Notes: generated by a model not told the origin, from the sequence alone. DNA of 64,000 bases from Anaerolineae bacterium (GCA_023384415.1 JAHDWJ010000017.1:1-64000), one strand, 5' to 3'. Shown: positions 23,127 through 32,466, counted from the first letter of the stretch. Numbers and translations: made by a program.

Positions 23127-24488
23127 ATGTGGCAAAAACGGTTATTTCTCGCGGCCGCGTTCGGGCTCATCCTGGCTTTATGGCCGCCGACATTCTCTCT
23201 GGCCCGGCTAACAGGTGAGGAACAGCTGCTGTCCCAGGTGCGGGGGGGGTGGCAGTGGGGGTATTCGGCCTTGCGGCCGCAGCCCCATCTTGCCCCCACC
23301 GCCATCACCACCTCCCCCCCTGCCCCCCCATTTGGTGTCAACATTTTCCTGGAACAAGAAGCATTGCCCGAAGTACGCGAACAGGCGATGCAAATGATCC
23401 AGGCCGCCGGCTTCCACTGGCTGCGCCAGGAGTTTCCCTGGTACGATATTGAAATTCATGGCAAAGGAGATTTCAGTGACCGCCGCCACCTGGATGTGGT
23501 AGGAGAAATTTCGGCCTGGGACAAATATGACAACATCGTCTCCCTGGCGGAACAGTACAACCTGGAGATTATTGCCCGGCTGAGTGCCCCACCAGCCTGG
23601 TCCCGCGCCCAACCGCCAGAGGTAAGCGGACCCTTTGGGCCCCCCGATGAGGTTAATGATTATGGGGATTATGTGGCGGCGGTGGTAGGGCGGTATCGCG
23701 GCCGCGTCACCTATTTTCAACTATGGAATGAGCCAAATATTTATCCCGAATGGGGGGAGCAAAATGTAGACCCCGCTGCCTATACGAATTTACTTTGTAC
23801 CGGCTACCATCGGGCCAAAGCGGCCAACCCACAGGCCATTATTTTAGCAGGGGCGATGGCCCCTACGATTGCTATAGACGGCCGCAACCTAAATGATTTG
23901 ATCTTTTTACAGCGGATGTATGATGCTGGAGCCGGGGAATGTTTTGATATTTTGACCGCCCAGGGGTATGGCCTTTTCTCGGGGGCGTGGGACCAACGGC
24001 TGCGCCCGGTGGTCATCAACTACCCTCACAATCTGCTGCTGCGGGATGTAATGGTGCGGAACGGGGATGCCGCAAAGCCGATCTGGATCAGTGAGATGGG
24101 GTGGAATGCGGTGCCGGATGGGCTGCCCCAGGTGTTTGGGCAGGTAACGGAACAAGTCCAGGCCCAATACGCGGTTGAGGCATATCAGCGGGCACAGCAG
24201 GAGTGGCCCTGGGTAGGGGTGATTAATAGTTGGTTTTTTAAGCGGGCTACAGATGGGGAACGGGGTGAGCCAATGTATTATTTCCGCCTGGTGGAGCCAG
24301 ATTTTACACCGCTGCCGGTGTATGAGGCGCTGCGGGAATATTTGCCAGACGCGGCCGCCTCTCCCCCCACCCCCCGGTCTAATTTTTACTATACCTGGAT
24401 ACGGCTGCGGCCGCTGCTGGGGCTGGGCAGTGGGGCACTGCTCTTTTTCCTGGCCTTGCAGTTGTGGTCGCCAGATGCCAGATCATGA
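23127..24488 (+). CDS. Secreted glycoside hydrolase, clan GH-A (GH39-like)
   Basis: This 453-residue protein has an N-terminal signal or anchor helix (LFLAAAFGLILALWPP), a proline-rich spacer, a TIM-barrel region and a C-terminal membrane helix (GSGALLFFLALQLW). Barrel motifs fit clan GH-A: FHWLRQEFPWYDIE near the start, FQLWNEPNIYPEW with the acid/base Glu near residue 202, and IWISEMGWNA with the nucleophile Glu near 320. The closest families by pattern are GH39 and GH5. The enzyme would act outside the cell, tethered to the membrane. The neighbouring GT39-like gene suggests a shared role in surface polysaccharide. The substrate is unknown. Confidence 0.78.
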   Translation: MWQKRLFLAAAFGLILALWPPTFSLARLTGEEQLLSQVRGGWQWGYSALRPQPHLAPTAITTSPPAPPFGVNIFLEQEALPEVREQAMQMIQAAGFHWLRQEFPWYDIEIHGKGDFSDRRHLDVVGEISAWDKYDNIVSLAEQYNLEIIARLSAPPAWSRAQPPEVSGPFGPPDEVNDYGDYVAAVVGRYRGRVTYFQLWNEPNIYPEWGEQNVDPAAYTNLLCTGYHRAKAANPQAIILAGAMAPTIAIDGRNLNDLIFLQRMYDAGAGECFDILTAQGYGLFSGAWDQRLRPVVINYPHNLLLRDVMVRNGDAAKPIWISEMGWNAVPDGLPQVFGQVTEQVQAQYAVEAYQRAQQEWPWVGVINSWFFKRATDGERGEPMYYFRLVEPDFTPLPVYEALREYLPDAAASPPTPRSNFYYTWIRLRPLLGLGSGALLFFLALQLWSPDARS

Positions 24489-24490
24489 GT

Positions 24491-24562
24491 GACAACAACG
24501 CATAGGGAAATAAACGGATGCCTGGCGGGAAAAATCCGCCCCTTTCTAAATCCGTTGTTGTC
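24491..24562. repeat. Inverted repeat between the hydrolase and transferase genes
   Basis: GACAACAACG (24491-24500) pairs with CGTTGTTGTC (24553-24562). Nested inside is GGCGG with CCGCC (24526-24540). It follows the hydrolase stop codon by two bases and could fold into a long hairpin before the next gene at 24594. Confidence 0.55.
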
Positions 24563-24593
24563 TCAATAATCACTAAATGGCCTTAGATGTTGA

Positions 24594-26468
24594 ATGACCC
24601 GCTATAAATATTTCATCCCCCTGCTCCTGCTGGCGGCCGCGCTCCGTTTTGCTTACCTGGACACCCAATCCTTTTGGAACGATGAAGGAAACAGTGCCCG
24701 CCTCAGTGAGCGCACCATCTCCCTCATCATCGAAGGGACGGCCAGCGACATCCACCCCCCGCTTTATTATTTGCTTTTGCGCGGCTGGCGGGAACTGGTC
24801 GGAGAGACGGAGTTTGGTCTGCGCTCCTTTTCTGCCTTTGTGGGGATTGGGTTGGTAGCGGTGACTATCGCTTTGGGGCAGGCCATTTGGAGGCGGCCGA
24901 CCCTGGGGACCTGGATCGCCGGGTTATTCGTCGCCCTCAACCCCATTCTCATCTATTACAGCCAGGAAGCCCGGATGTATGCTTTGCTCTCTTTCCTGGC
25001 CCTGCTCGCCACCCTGCTCGTATGGCGCTGGCTCATTCTCCCCCCACACGCCTCACGTTTCACCTACCTAGCCGCCTACACCATCACCCTGGCGGCCGGC
25101 CTCTACACCCATTATTTCTTCCCTACTATCATCCTGATTCATGGCCTGCTCTACATCACCACTTTGCATCGTCAATCTAAAATAGTTACCCTAAAATCCC
25201 TTACAGCCTGGGGAATGGCTTTGCTGGCGGCCGCGCTGCTGTATCTGCCCTGGCTGCCCATTTTTTGGCGCCAAACAAGCGGCCGCGCCACTACCAGCAG
25301 CCCCCCACTCCAATTTTTCTATGACAGCACCACCTGGCTCTTGCTCGGCAACTTTATTGGCTCTCCTTTTAGCCAATATGTCCTGCTCGCGGCCGCGACC
25401 CTCCTCATCTTCGCCCTGATCCTTCATCCTTCATCCCTCATAATTCATAATTCATCCTTCCCCCTTCTTCTCGCCTTCCTCACCCCCATCATTTTGATGC
25501 TCCTGCGGGGTCTCACCAAAGAGCCATTTTACAAATTTATGCTCATGGCGATTCCCTTTCTGGCTCTGCTGCTGGGGCAAGGGGCAGCCCTGGCCTGGCG
25601 GCGTAAGGGAACGAGAGGAGTGGGGGTGGTCGCGGCCGCGATTCTGCTTCTAGCTATGGGGCTGGCTTACCAACAGATGCGCTTCAATCCTGCCTACGCC
25701 CGCGCCGATTACCGGGCCATCGCCCAGCGCATCAGTTCTGACAACCATCCCAACGCCGGGGTTATTCTCAACGCCGCCAACCAATGGGAAGTATTCACCT
25801 ATTACCACCAGAACGGGGCACCTACCTACCCGATCCCTCGCGGGGGAATGGATCAGGCCCATATTGAAGGGGAGCTAGATGCAATTGCCCGGCAGCATGA
25901 CCGGCTGTACGCCATTTTTTGGGGGGAGGCGGAACAAGACCCGAACCGATTTGTGGAGCGGTGGTTGGATGCCAACTGCTTTAAGGCGGTGGATGAGTGG
26001 GTGGGGGATGTGCGGTTTGTTATGTATGCCGTGCCTGGGGAGGCGGCCGCGACGATGCAAACTCCCCTCAATTTACAGTTTGGCGATCATATCACCCTGC
26101 TCGGCTACACCTTGAACCAAGACACCCTACAACCCGGTGACATCATCACCCTGACCCTATTCTGGCAAACAGACGCCCCGCTGGCCGAGCGGTACAAAAT
26201 ATTCCTGCACCTGGTAAACAGCAGCGGGCAGATGGTCAACCAGCGGGACAGCGAGCCAGGTGGCGGCCTGGCCCTGACCACCATCTGGTCTCCCGGTGAA
26301 CCCATTACCGATAATCATGGCGTTTTTATCCCCGCCAATGTGCCTGGGGGTCGCTACACTTTACTATTAGGGTTGTATCATCTAACCGACCCGGATCTGC
26401 GGCTGCCGCTAAGGGGTCAGGAAAGAGCGATGACAGCCTACCCCCTGGCCCCGATTGAAATCAGATAA
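24594..26468 (+). CDS. GT39/ArnT-like membrane glycosyltransferase
   Basis: This 624-residue integral membrane protein has the first luminal loop signature of GT-C transferases: LDTQSFWNDEGNSARLS with the catalytic Asp-Glu pair, then SDIHPPLYYLLLRGW. About ten membrane helices follow up to residue 370. An extracellular C-terminal part ends with a beta-sandwich domain (QFGDHITLLGYTLN onward). GT-C enzymes use polyprenyl-phosphate sugars to glycosylate proteins or lipids on the outer face. A stretch at 25418-25459 encoding LHPSSLIIHNSS matches a repeat family that is otherwise intergenic in this window. It carries seven GCGGCCGC sites or near-sites. Confidence 0.82.
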   Translation: MTRYKYFIPLLLLAAALRFAYLDTQSFWNDEGNSARLSERTISLIIEGTASDIHPPLYYLLLRGWRELVGETEFGLRSFSAFVGIGLVAVTIALGQAIWRRPTLGTWIAGLFVALNPILIYYSQEARMYALLSFLALLATLLVWRWLILPPHASRFTYLAAYTITLAAGLYTHYFFPTIILIHGLLYITTLHRQSKIVTLKSLTAWGMALLAAALLYLPWLPIFWRQTSGRATTSSPPLQFFYDSTTWLLLGNFIGSPFSQYVLLAAATLLIFALILHPSSLIIHNSSFPLLLAFLTPIILMLLRGLTKEPFYKFMLMAIPFLALLLGQGAALAWRRKGTRGVGVVAAAILLLAMGLAYQQMRFNPAYARADYRAIAQRISSDNHPNAGVILNAANQWEVFTYYHQNGAPTYPIPRGGMDQAHIEGELDAIARQHDRLYAIFWGEAEQDPNRFVERWLDANCFKAVDEWVGDVRFVMYAVPGEAAATMQTPLNLQFGDHITLLGYTLNQDTLQPGDIITLTLFWQTDAPLAERYKIFLHLVNSSGQMVNQRDSEPGGGLALTTIWSPGEPITDNHGVFIPANVPGGRYTLLLGLYHLTDPDLRLPLRGQERAMTAYPLAPIEIR

Positions 26469-26519
26469 TAAACACGTTTGTCATTGTGCTGCCTGTTTGC
26501 GGCCGCGTTGCCCCACCCC

Positions 26520-26858
26520 TTAAGCGGCAAAAGTAAAGGCTTCGACGGCTGGCATCGTTTGTAAAATAACAGCCTGGTAATCATGCCGCCCACCATGGTC
26601 CACGTTGGCAACGACTGTTACCAGGTTATCTGGTGTGGTTTGCCCTGGAGCGTAGGCTACAATGACAATGCCCTTCTGTAAATACACATCGGCAAACAAA
26701 ACAGCATCTTGCAGCAGCAGCCCGTTGCGCACACGTATAGCGCAGCGGGGGCACCCCATTCCAGACACACTTAAAAAGGTTACTTCGGCTGTGTGCAAAG
26801 CTGCTTGATCCAGCGGTTTCTCTATTGGTTCAACATAACAGTCTGCGTGCTCACTCAT
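26520..26858 (-). CDS. Heavy-metal-associated (HMA) domain protein
   Basis: This is a 112-residue protein. The start was taken at ATG 26858, which has AGGAGAGG immediately upstream, rather than an ATG 45 bases earlier without such a site. The core is an HMA fold with the metal-binding loop VSGMGCPRCAIRVRNGLL (GMxCxxC) near residue 40. Both cysteines are present and would bind one copper(I) or a similar soft metal. Extra N-terminal residues include a His and Cys (EHADCYVEP). It is the last gene of a three-gene minus-strand set with a lipoprotein and a CCAHH membrane protein, suggesting metal delivery in the cytoplasm. Confidence 0.78.
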   Translation of the reverse strand: MSEHADCYVEPIEKPLDQAALHTAEVTFLSVSGMGCPRCAIRVRNGLLLQDAVLFADVYLQKGIVIVAYAPGQTTPDNLVTVVANVDHGGRHDYQAVILQTMPAVEAFTFAA

Positions 26859-26906
26859 GGCCTCTCCTATTAAAAATACCGCCTGGATGCGTGGCAACAT
26901 CACGAG

Positions 26907-27377
26907 TTAATCCGTTAGCTTCCAGATAAAAACACGTTCCGGGACATCCACATCACGAAGGGTCAAGGTGAGGGTTGTTGCTCCCTTTAGCCAGGCTGCC
27001 CCATCCACAATAGCCGGAAAAGAAAGTACCCCTGAGACATGATGACCCCCTTGAGGGGCATCCCAGCCCGTGGCCACCATCTGGCGGCCATTGTCAGTCG
27101 TTAATGAAGACATTGTGGCCAAATCCATACTCAAATCAACGGAGTGGGTATCCAGGGTTATCTCAAAATCAATCGTTTCGGCTGAACCATCTAGATTTAG
27201 TGGTTTAACCACCACAGTCACCTTACCCTGAGTATCTTCTAGTGTGGCATAAGTCGTTGCCGAATCCGGTTCGTTATCTGTCGCTAACGGCAGGTTCGGC
27301 CCGGATGTGGTGCCCTGACAGGCAACCAACAATAAAATGGGTAACAGCAGCCACCAAGGCGCATATCTATGTTTCAT
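26907..27377 (-). CDS. Lipoprotein of the metal module
   Basis: This 156-residue protein has a signal peptide and lipobox (LLPILLLVACQG), so it is membrane-anchored outside the cell. The mature part looks all-beta, with a DTQGKVTVVVKPLNLDG strand, a SVDLSMDLATMSSL segment and GGHHVSGVLSFP holding two His that could bind metal. I do not recognise a named family with certainty. Its start overlaps the stop of the upstream membrane protein gene by four bases (ATGA), so both are co-translated. Position between a CCAHH protein and an HMA protein suggests a surface metal-binding role, which is inference. Confidence 0.6.
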   Translation of the reverse strand: MKHRYAPWWLLLPILLLVACQGTTSGPNLPLATDNEPDSATTYATLEDTQGKVTVVVKPLNLDGSAETIDFEITLDTHSVDLSMDLATMSSLTTDNGRQMVATGWDAPQGGHHVSGVLSFPAIVDGAAWLKGATTLTLTLRDVDVPERVFIWKLTD

Positions 27378-27865
27378 AAAATCTCCGCAGTCGGGGTCAA
27401 CATTTGTACAACTCGACGCCGCTCTCTGAACAAAATAACCAACATCATCACAATACCCAAGACGGTACTCCCCAGCCCTACCAACATGAAAGCGATCCGG
27501 TACTCAGCCAGGAACGCGGCCGCGACCGTCAACCCTAAAATAGGTAGAACATCTGTGACGTGATGGGCGCAACAGGCAACCATAGCCACCGCAGACATTC
27601 CACCCCCGACGCCAGTCAAAGCCCCACTAGGGTCGGTATGCGTTACTGGGATAAACAACCGTTTTTTGAGGATGGTATATAAAGCGGCCTGCACCCCAAA
27701 GCCTAAAATAATGGGCAGAACAATCCAGCGATCTTCCCAAAATAGATCAATGGCATGTTGAGGGCTTTCAGCCCAGGAAACAATGCCAAAATAAATAAAG
27801 GTCAACAGCCCGGCGCCAGCTAAACCTGCTCCTATAGGCCATAAAATTCGTTTCGTTATTGTCAT
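27374..27865 (-). CDS. Four-helix membrane protein with CCAHH motif
   Basis: This 163-residue protein is predicted to have four membrane helices (ITKRILWPIGAGLAGAGL, WIVLPIILGFGVQAALY, MSAVAMVACCAHHVTDVLPI and AFMLVGLGSTVLGIVMML). The third helix carries a striking CCAHH motif followed by VTDVLPILGL. Paired Cys and His within a membrane helix suggest transfer of a soft metal such as copper or mercury, as in MerT-like proteins, though the overall sequence is not classical MerT. It is the first gene of the three-gene set reaching 26520. A GCGGCCGC encodes Ala-Ala-Ala in the loop after the motif. The family name is uncertain. Confidence 0.6.
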   Translation of the reverse strand: MTITKRILWPIGAGLAGAGLLTFIYFGIVSWAESPQHAIDLFWEDRWIVLPIILGFGVQAALYTILKKRLFIPVTHTDPSGALTGVGGGMSAVAMVACCAHHVTDVLPILGLTVAAAFLAEYRIAFMLVGLGSTVLGIVMMLVILFRERRRVVQMLTPTAEIL

Positions 27866-28384
27866 CTCTCACCTTATAACCACAGAGCCTGGAGAAGCAG
27901 ACTTTTCTCTGGTAAAAACACGATTTAAACAGACAGGAGCCTGACCTCTGACCTATATACGTGCTTTTTATGTTTTTATGATAAAAAACTTGGGCACAAA
28001 CCAGTAGCGCCGAATGGCGTGTCACCTATAAAAGGTGATATTTGTTATCGGCTTTGCTTGATATGGCCTGGAGAAATGACCGGTTAAGCGGTTCAAAATA
28101 AGTGGCAAACAGCTTCAGGCTGTCATAAGGAGTACCCGCCAAATGGCTTATGACCAGCTAAGGCAATTGGCGGTAGTAAACGGCTCCTGGATGGTTCATA
28201 ATAGGCAGATAGACAGTATCCAACCCTATTCATAACTACTTCACCTCTCCACCTCTCTGGTGCTAGAACCTTCCGATAGTTTGATCAAAGGTCCTGACCA
28301 GTAGAATTACCCTCCGGCAGATTTCGTAGTTACCTATGTTGTCATTATTCACCGCAAAGAACATAAAGAAGGTGTATACTTTTC
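27866..28384. other. Divergent intergenic region, 519 bases
   Basis: This spacer separates the divergent metal gene sets and should hold both promoters. A perfect 7-base inverted repeat, CCGCCAA (28136-28142) and TTGGCGG (28167-28173), is visible. TATACT at 28375-28380 is a good -10 box only four bases before ATG 28385, implying a leaderless message or a later start. No known metal-regulator operator was recognised. Confidence 0.45.
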
Positions 28385-29188
28385 ATGTCATCATCTACTG
28401 GGATCAACAACCATACCCCCACCATGCGGGCCAAACGGTTCGCGTACTGGTTGAGCCAACATTGGCTGTTGGTATTTGGAGTATTGTTTGGTCTATTTGT
28501 GGGGCTGCCCTGGCTGGCCCCCCTTTTTCGCCACTGGGGTTGGAACGCGGCCGCAAACGGCATCTACACCCTTTACAGTACCCAATGCCACCAACTTCCT
28601 CAGCGCTCCTTTTTCCTCTTCGGCCCCCAGGTCATGTACAGTCTGGATACAATTCAGGCAGCCTGGCAAAATACCGATAACCCCCTCACCCTGCGTCAAT
28701 TTGTTGGCAATTCAGAGATGGGTTGGAAAGTAGCCTGGTCGGATCGCATGGTTTACATGTACACGGCCGTACTATTCGGAGCTGCTCTTTTCGGGCTTTG
28801 GCGCAAACGTATCAAACCAATACCGCTCTGGGGCTTTATTCTCTTCCTATTACCCATGGCGATAGATGGTTTTAGCCACTTCATTAGCGACGCAACCGGG
28901 GGAATGGGTGGGGGATTTCGGGATAACAATGCCTGGTTAGCCCTTTTAACCAACAACGTTTTCCCCATAACTTTCTATGCTGGAGATGCTTTGGGATCCT
29001 TTAATTCCTGGATGCGTTTTTTGAGTGGCCTATTTTTTGGCCTGGGGATGGTCTGGTTTACCTTCCCTCATTTAGAGGACAGTTTTGCCCAGACCGCCCA
29101 GGAACTCAAAATCCAACTTCAGCCAGCCAAAACCAAGAGCAACGAGTTAATCCATGAATCAACCCATCCGCGTTCTATTAGCCGATGA
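28385..29188 (+). CDS. DUF2085 membrane protein
   Basis: This 267-residue protein has four to five membrane helices and the DUF2085 signature YSTQCHQLPQRSFFLFG (Cys-His-Gln) near residue 63. The later helix pair includes FLLPMAIDGFSHFISD with conserved Asp and His. DUF2085 proteins are conserved in Chloroflexota and some Firmicutes, with no proven function; the Cys/His residues hint at metal or redox chemistry. The 3' end overlaps the next regulator gene by 35 bases, so it belongs to the same operon as the two-component genes. An alternative start at ATG 28424 is possible because the first ATG sits directly after the -10 box. Confidence 0.75.
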   Translation: MSSSTGINNHTPTMRAKRFAYWLSQHWLLVFGVLFGLFVGLPWLAPLFRHWGWNAAANGIYTLYSTQCHQLPQRSFFLFGPQVMYSLDTIQAAWQNTDNPLTLRQFVGNSEMGWKVAWSDRMVYMYTAVLFGAALFGLWRKRIKPIPLWGFILFLLPMAIDGFSHFISDATGGMGGGFRDNNAWLALLTNNVFPITFYAGDALGSFNSWMRFLSGLFFGLGMVWFTFPHLEDSFAQTAQELKIQLQPAKTKSNELIHESTHPRSISR

Positions 29189-29810
29189 TCACGCTGTCGT
29201 TCGGGCCGGTATTCGCCAGTTTCTGGAACAGGCTCCGGATCTTCAGGTCATCGCTGAAGCAGGGGATGGGGCAATTGCCTGCACCCTCATTGAACAGCAC
29301 CAGCCCGATGTAGCCGTTTTGGATATACAGATGCCCCAGACGAGCGGCATTGAAGTAACGCGCTGGGCACGGGCCAATTACCCCAATGTAGGGGTTCTAG
29401 TGCTGACGGCATATGATGACGACCCGTATGTGGTTGCAGTTCTCCAGGCTGGAGCGAATGGTTATGTCCTGAAAACCAGCTCCCCAGCCGAGATTGTGCA
29501 GGCGGTGCGTGATGTTTATGAGGGAAAATCGGTCTTTAACCCGGTCATTACCCAGAAATTATTATCCCATCTGGTAGCTCAGCGGCAGGCCATAGCTACC
29601 CATGAGGCCCTGACAGAGCGGGAACTGGAAGTCTTGATATTGGCCGGCAAAGGGTATACCAACAAAGCCATTGGGGTACAGTTGGGGATTAGTGATCGGA
29701 CAGTGCAGGGTCATTTGGCCAAAATCTATGGCAAACTAACCGTCAGCGGCCGCACCGAGGCGGTGATGAAAGCTGTCTCCTTGGGACTTATTGCCGCCAA
29801 AGAAGGATAA
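29154..29810 (+). CDS. NarL/LuxR-type response regulator
   Basis: This 218-residue protein has a complete receiver domain (acidic pair Asp11-Asp12, phosphoacceptor Asp57 in VAVLDIQMP, Thr in LTAYDDD and Lys in VLKTSSPAE), then a LuxR helix-turn-helix (LTEREVL-like LTERELEVLILAGKGYTNKA followed by ISDRTVQGHLAKIYGKL). It should bind DNA as a dimer after phosphorylation by the histidine kinase encoded 148 bases downstream. It overlaps the DUF2085 gene by 35 bases. The signal is unknown, but the surrounding genes suggest metal or envelope stress. Confidence 0.93.
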   Translation: MNQPIRVLLADDHAVVRAGIRQFLEQAPDLQVIAEAGDGAIACTLIEQHQPDVAVLDIQMPQTSGIEVTRWARANYPNVGVLVLTAYDDDPYVVAVLQAGANGYVLKTSSPAEIVQAVRDVYEGKSVFNPVITQKLLSHLVAQRQAIATHEALTERELEVLILAGKGYTNKAIGVQLGISDRTVQGHLAKIYGKLTVSGRTEAVMKAVSLGLIAAKEG

Positions 29811-29958
29811 CTGCGCAACCCCACTCCTTGCCTTAGTAATCGTCCAAAAATAAGTTCCACCCAAACCCGACAGGTTTCCGAAAACCCGTCCTGTCTAAAT
29901 TGGTAAGTTATTTTTAGATGCTCCCTTAGTTGAATATTCACTGGTTATAGAGAGGGTT

Positions 29959-31659
29959 ATGAAACGCTGGCGCAGTTTTCCTGTCCAACTTTTTCTCCTG
30001 ATAGTTTTGCCACTTACTATTCTGTTATTAGCTATTGCGTTGGGCAGTTTGACCTTACACCAACACGCTATGCGTTCAATGGTAGCTGAACGAGATGAAA
30101 GGGCAACCCGTGCTGCGGCCGCGGCCATCAGCGAACAGTTAAACCATCGCCGTATCGCTATCCGAAGTCTTGCCTTTCAGGCGGCTCTCTCCGACAGCCC
30201 TGAACATGCCCTGGCTGACGCTACCTTTCTATTGCCCGACTTCGACGGTGGATTGTCTTTGTACGATACCGCCGGCTCTTTACTGGCAGCCACAACTGAC
30301 CAAAACCCCTGGCAAGCCCGGGCGATCCAGGAACATCTCACATCCTTCGACCACAAGGGTCTACCAGATGACGCCTTCTTCCTTCCCCCACTCACTGATC
30401 CCACAAGCGGCGAAACATTATTAATGGTGGTAGCTCAGGAAGATGGCTTCATTGCTGTCGGCGCATTTTCACCTGTTATGTTGGCACGTCAGGTGTTAAG
30501 CAACCTGTTTGTGGAGAATGCACAAGTATTGATTTTGCTGGTGAGCCAGGAAGGGACAATTATTTATCAAACGGGCTTGCTCAACGAAGAAGGGCATGAG
30601 GGGCAACAGCCTGGTGTGGCGGAGGCGTTACGGGGGGAAAGCGGCACGGCCTACCTGTCTCTGGGACGTCACGAACAGGTCGTTGCTTTCACCCCTGTGA
30701 CTCCAGTTGGGTGGGCACTTGTGACCATGGAGCCGTGGCGGGGTGAAGCAGACCCTCTGCTTAGCGCTACCGAACAGGCACCTCTTATTCTTGTGCCTGT
30801 TCTTATAATGGCTCTGATTGTACTTTGGTTTGGGGTGCGCCAGATTGTACAGCCCCTACAGGCCCTGGAACGGCAGGCAACCCGACTTGGTTGGGGTGAT
30901 TTTACGGCTATTCAAGAACCGGTGGGGGGGATCAATGAAATTCAGCGTCTACAAACAGAACTGATGCACATGGCGCAGAAGGTCCAAATTGCTCAGAAAA
31001 GTTTGCGTGGCTATTTAGGAGCCGTAACCGTTGGGCAGGAAGAAGAGCGCCGCCGCCTGGCCCGAGAATTACATGATGATACGATTCAGTCGCTTATCGC
31101 CTTGAATCAACAAATACAACTGGCTCAACTCGCAAACACAGAGGAGCCACTTACAACGCAATTGAACCGAATGCAGCAGATGGCCGGGCAAATAGTAAAC
31201 GATTTACGCCGCCTAACCCGTGATCTACGCCCCATCTATCTGGAAGACCTGGGACTGGTGCCAGCCTTAGAAATGTTAGCCCGGGATACCAGCAGAATGT
31301 TAGCTATCCCCGTCCTCTTTCACCACTCCGGTACGGAGCATCGCCTGCCTCCTACAACCGAGCTGGCATTGTATCGCATGGTTCAGGAGGGGTTGAATAA
31401 CGTGGGGCGTCACGCCCAGGCAACCCAGGCTGAGGTACAGTTATGCTTTGATGAGCATAGCGTCATCCTCACCGTCAAGGATAATGGTTGCGGCTTTATA
31501 GTGCCGGAAAGCCCGGCAGAAATGGCAGCTACCGGCCATTTTGGTTTGCTGGGCATTCAGGAGCGGGCTGAATTAATTAGAGCGCAGGTGATGTTAAAAT
31601 CTACGCCAGGAACAGGAACGATTTTAACAGTTATTGTGCCAGAATTGTCATGGTCATAA
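29959..31659 (+). CDS. Sensor histidine kinase, HisKA_3 (NarX-like) family
   Basis: This 566-residue membrane kinase has TM1 at about 10-33, an extracellular sensing region of dCache type (about 35-270), TM2 at about 275-295, a HAMP linker, and the dimerisation/phosphoacceptor helix EEERRRLARELHDDTIQSLI with His372. The ATP-binding domain has VQEGLNNVGRHAQAT (N box), VKDNGCGF (G1) and GHFGLLGIQERAEL (G2). This family phosphorylates NarL-type regulators, two of which flank it (29154 and 31650). Its last codons overlap the second regulator gene by 10 bases. The ligand is unknown. Confidence 0.92.
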   Translation: MKRWRSFPVQLFLLIVLPLTILLLAIALGSLTLHQHAMRSMVAERDERATRAAAAAISEQLNHRRIAIRSLAFQAALSDSPEHALADATFLLPDFDGGLSLYDTAGSLLAATTDQNPWQARAIQEHLTSFDHKGLPDDAFFLPPLTDPTSGETLLMVVAQEDGFIAVGAFSPVMLARQVLSNLFVENAQVLILLVSQEGTIIYQTGLLNEEGHEGQQPGVAEALRGESGTAYLSLGRHEQVVAFTPVTPVGWALVTMEPWRGEADPLLSATEQAPLILVPVLIMALIVLWFGVRQIVQPLQALERQATRLGWGDFTAIQEPVGGINEIQRLQTELMHMAQKVQIAQKSLRGYLGAVTVGQEEERRRLARELHDDTIQSLIALNQQIQLAQLANTEEPLTTQLNRMQQMAGQIVNDLRRLTRDLRPIYLEDLGLVPALEMLARDTSRMLAIPVLFHHSGTEHRLPPTTELALYRMVQEGLNNVGRHAQATQAEVQLCFDEHSVILTVKDNGCGFIVPESPAEMAATGHFGLLGIQERAELIRAQVMLKSTPGTGTILTVIVPELSWS

Positions 31660-32291
31660 AAGCATCACCAATTGCCGTGATCATTATCGCGGCCGCGAAC
31701 CTGCACCGATTAGCCTGGTCAGCCTTGTTAGGGCAGCACCCAGGACTGATGGTACGGGGCACAGCCGCAGACCCTGGTGAATTACAAGGCATGGTCGAGG
31801 CCCCGGTTACACTTTTGGTAGATATGGCCCCTGTACAATCAGAGTTGGTACGACACCTCGTCGCGGCCGCGCCCCATTCAACCATCCTCTGCCTCATTGA
31901 TCACCACGACGTAACCCAGATCGTAGATCTTCTTCGAGCTGGAGCAACGGGGTGCCTCAGTCGTAATGCCAGCATCCCCGAATTGGCGCTGGCCCTCATT
32001 GCTGTGGCGCGGGGTGAAATTGTTTTACCACCTGAACTGGCAATCCAGGCGTTAACCGCTCTGACGCATAGCAAACAGGACCAGGTTCAACCTGGCGAAA
32101 GCCTGAGCGAGCGAGAAATAGACGTCTTGCGCCTGTTAGCTCAAGGATTGAGCAACAAAGACATCGCCCAAACCCTCTTTCTTAGTGTACGTACCGTCGA
32201 GGCCCATCTTCGCAACATCTACAGCAAACTTGCCATCACCTCACGCACAGAGGCGGTCTTGTGGGCAGTCAATCATGGCTACAGAAGCTGA
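31650..32291 (+). CDS. NarL/LuxR-type regulator with degenerate receiver
   Basis: This 213-residue protein has a normal LuxR helix-turn-helix (LSEREIDVLRLLAQGLSNKD, then LFLSVRTVEAHLRNIYSKL). The receiver domain is degenerate. Asp58 (LLVDMAP) is at the phosphoacceptor position, but the N-terminal acidic pair is missing: where other regulators have Asp-Asp, this one reads IIIAAANLHR. The three Ala codons are a CGCGGCCGCG palindrome copy. The switch Lys region reads CLSRNAS. Phosphorylation would therefore be weak or absent, and it may act constitutively or by protein contact. The gene overlaps the kinase gene by 10 bases. Confidence 0.85.
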   Translation: MVIKASPIAVIIIAAANLHRLAWSALLGQHPGLMVRGTAADPGELQGMVEAPVTLLVDMAPVQSELVRHLVAAAPHSTILCLIDHHDVTQIVDLLRAGATGCLSRNASIPELALALIAVARGEIVLPPELAIQALTALTHSKQDQVQPGESLSEREIDVLRLLAQGLSNKDIAQTLFLSVRTVEAHLRNIYSKLAITSRTEAVLWAVNHGYRS

Positions 32292-32466
32292 AATTCCGAG
32301 TGCAACGTTTCGAGTTTCACATCAGAACATTAACGCGAACCTCTAAACACGAAACTTGAAACTGAACCTTCTACGCAATTTCACCTAAGCACAATCCCGT
32401 ACTTTTACCGTACCATACCAGCCGGACAATAGGTATCATGGCCGTGTAAATGAAAGGAACGAATGA

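Noticed and set aside
30115..30128. Possible origin or partition site from GC-rich palindromes
   Set aside because: It is simply another GCGGCCGC copy inside the kinase gene; no AT-rich unwinding region or DnaA boxes were seen nearby.
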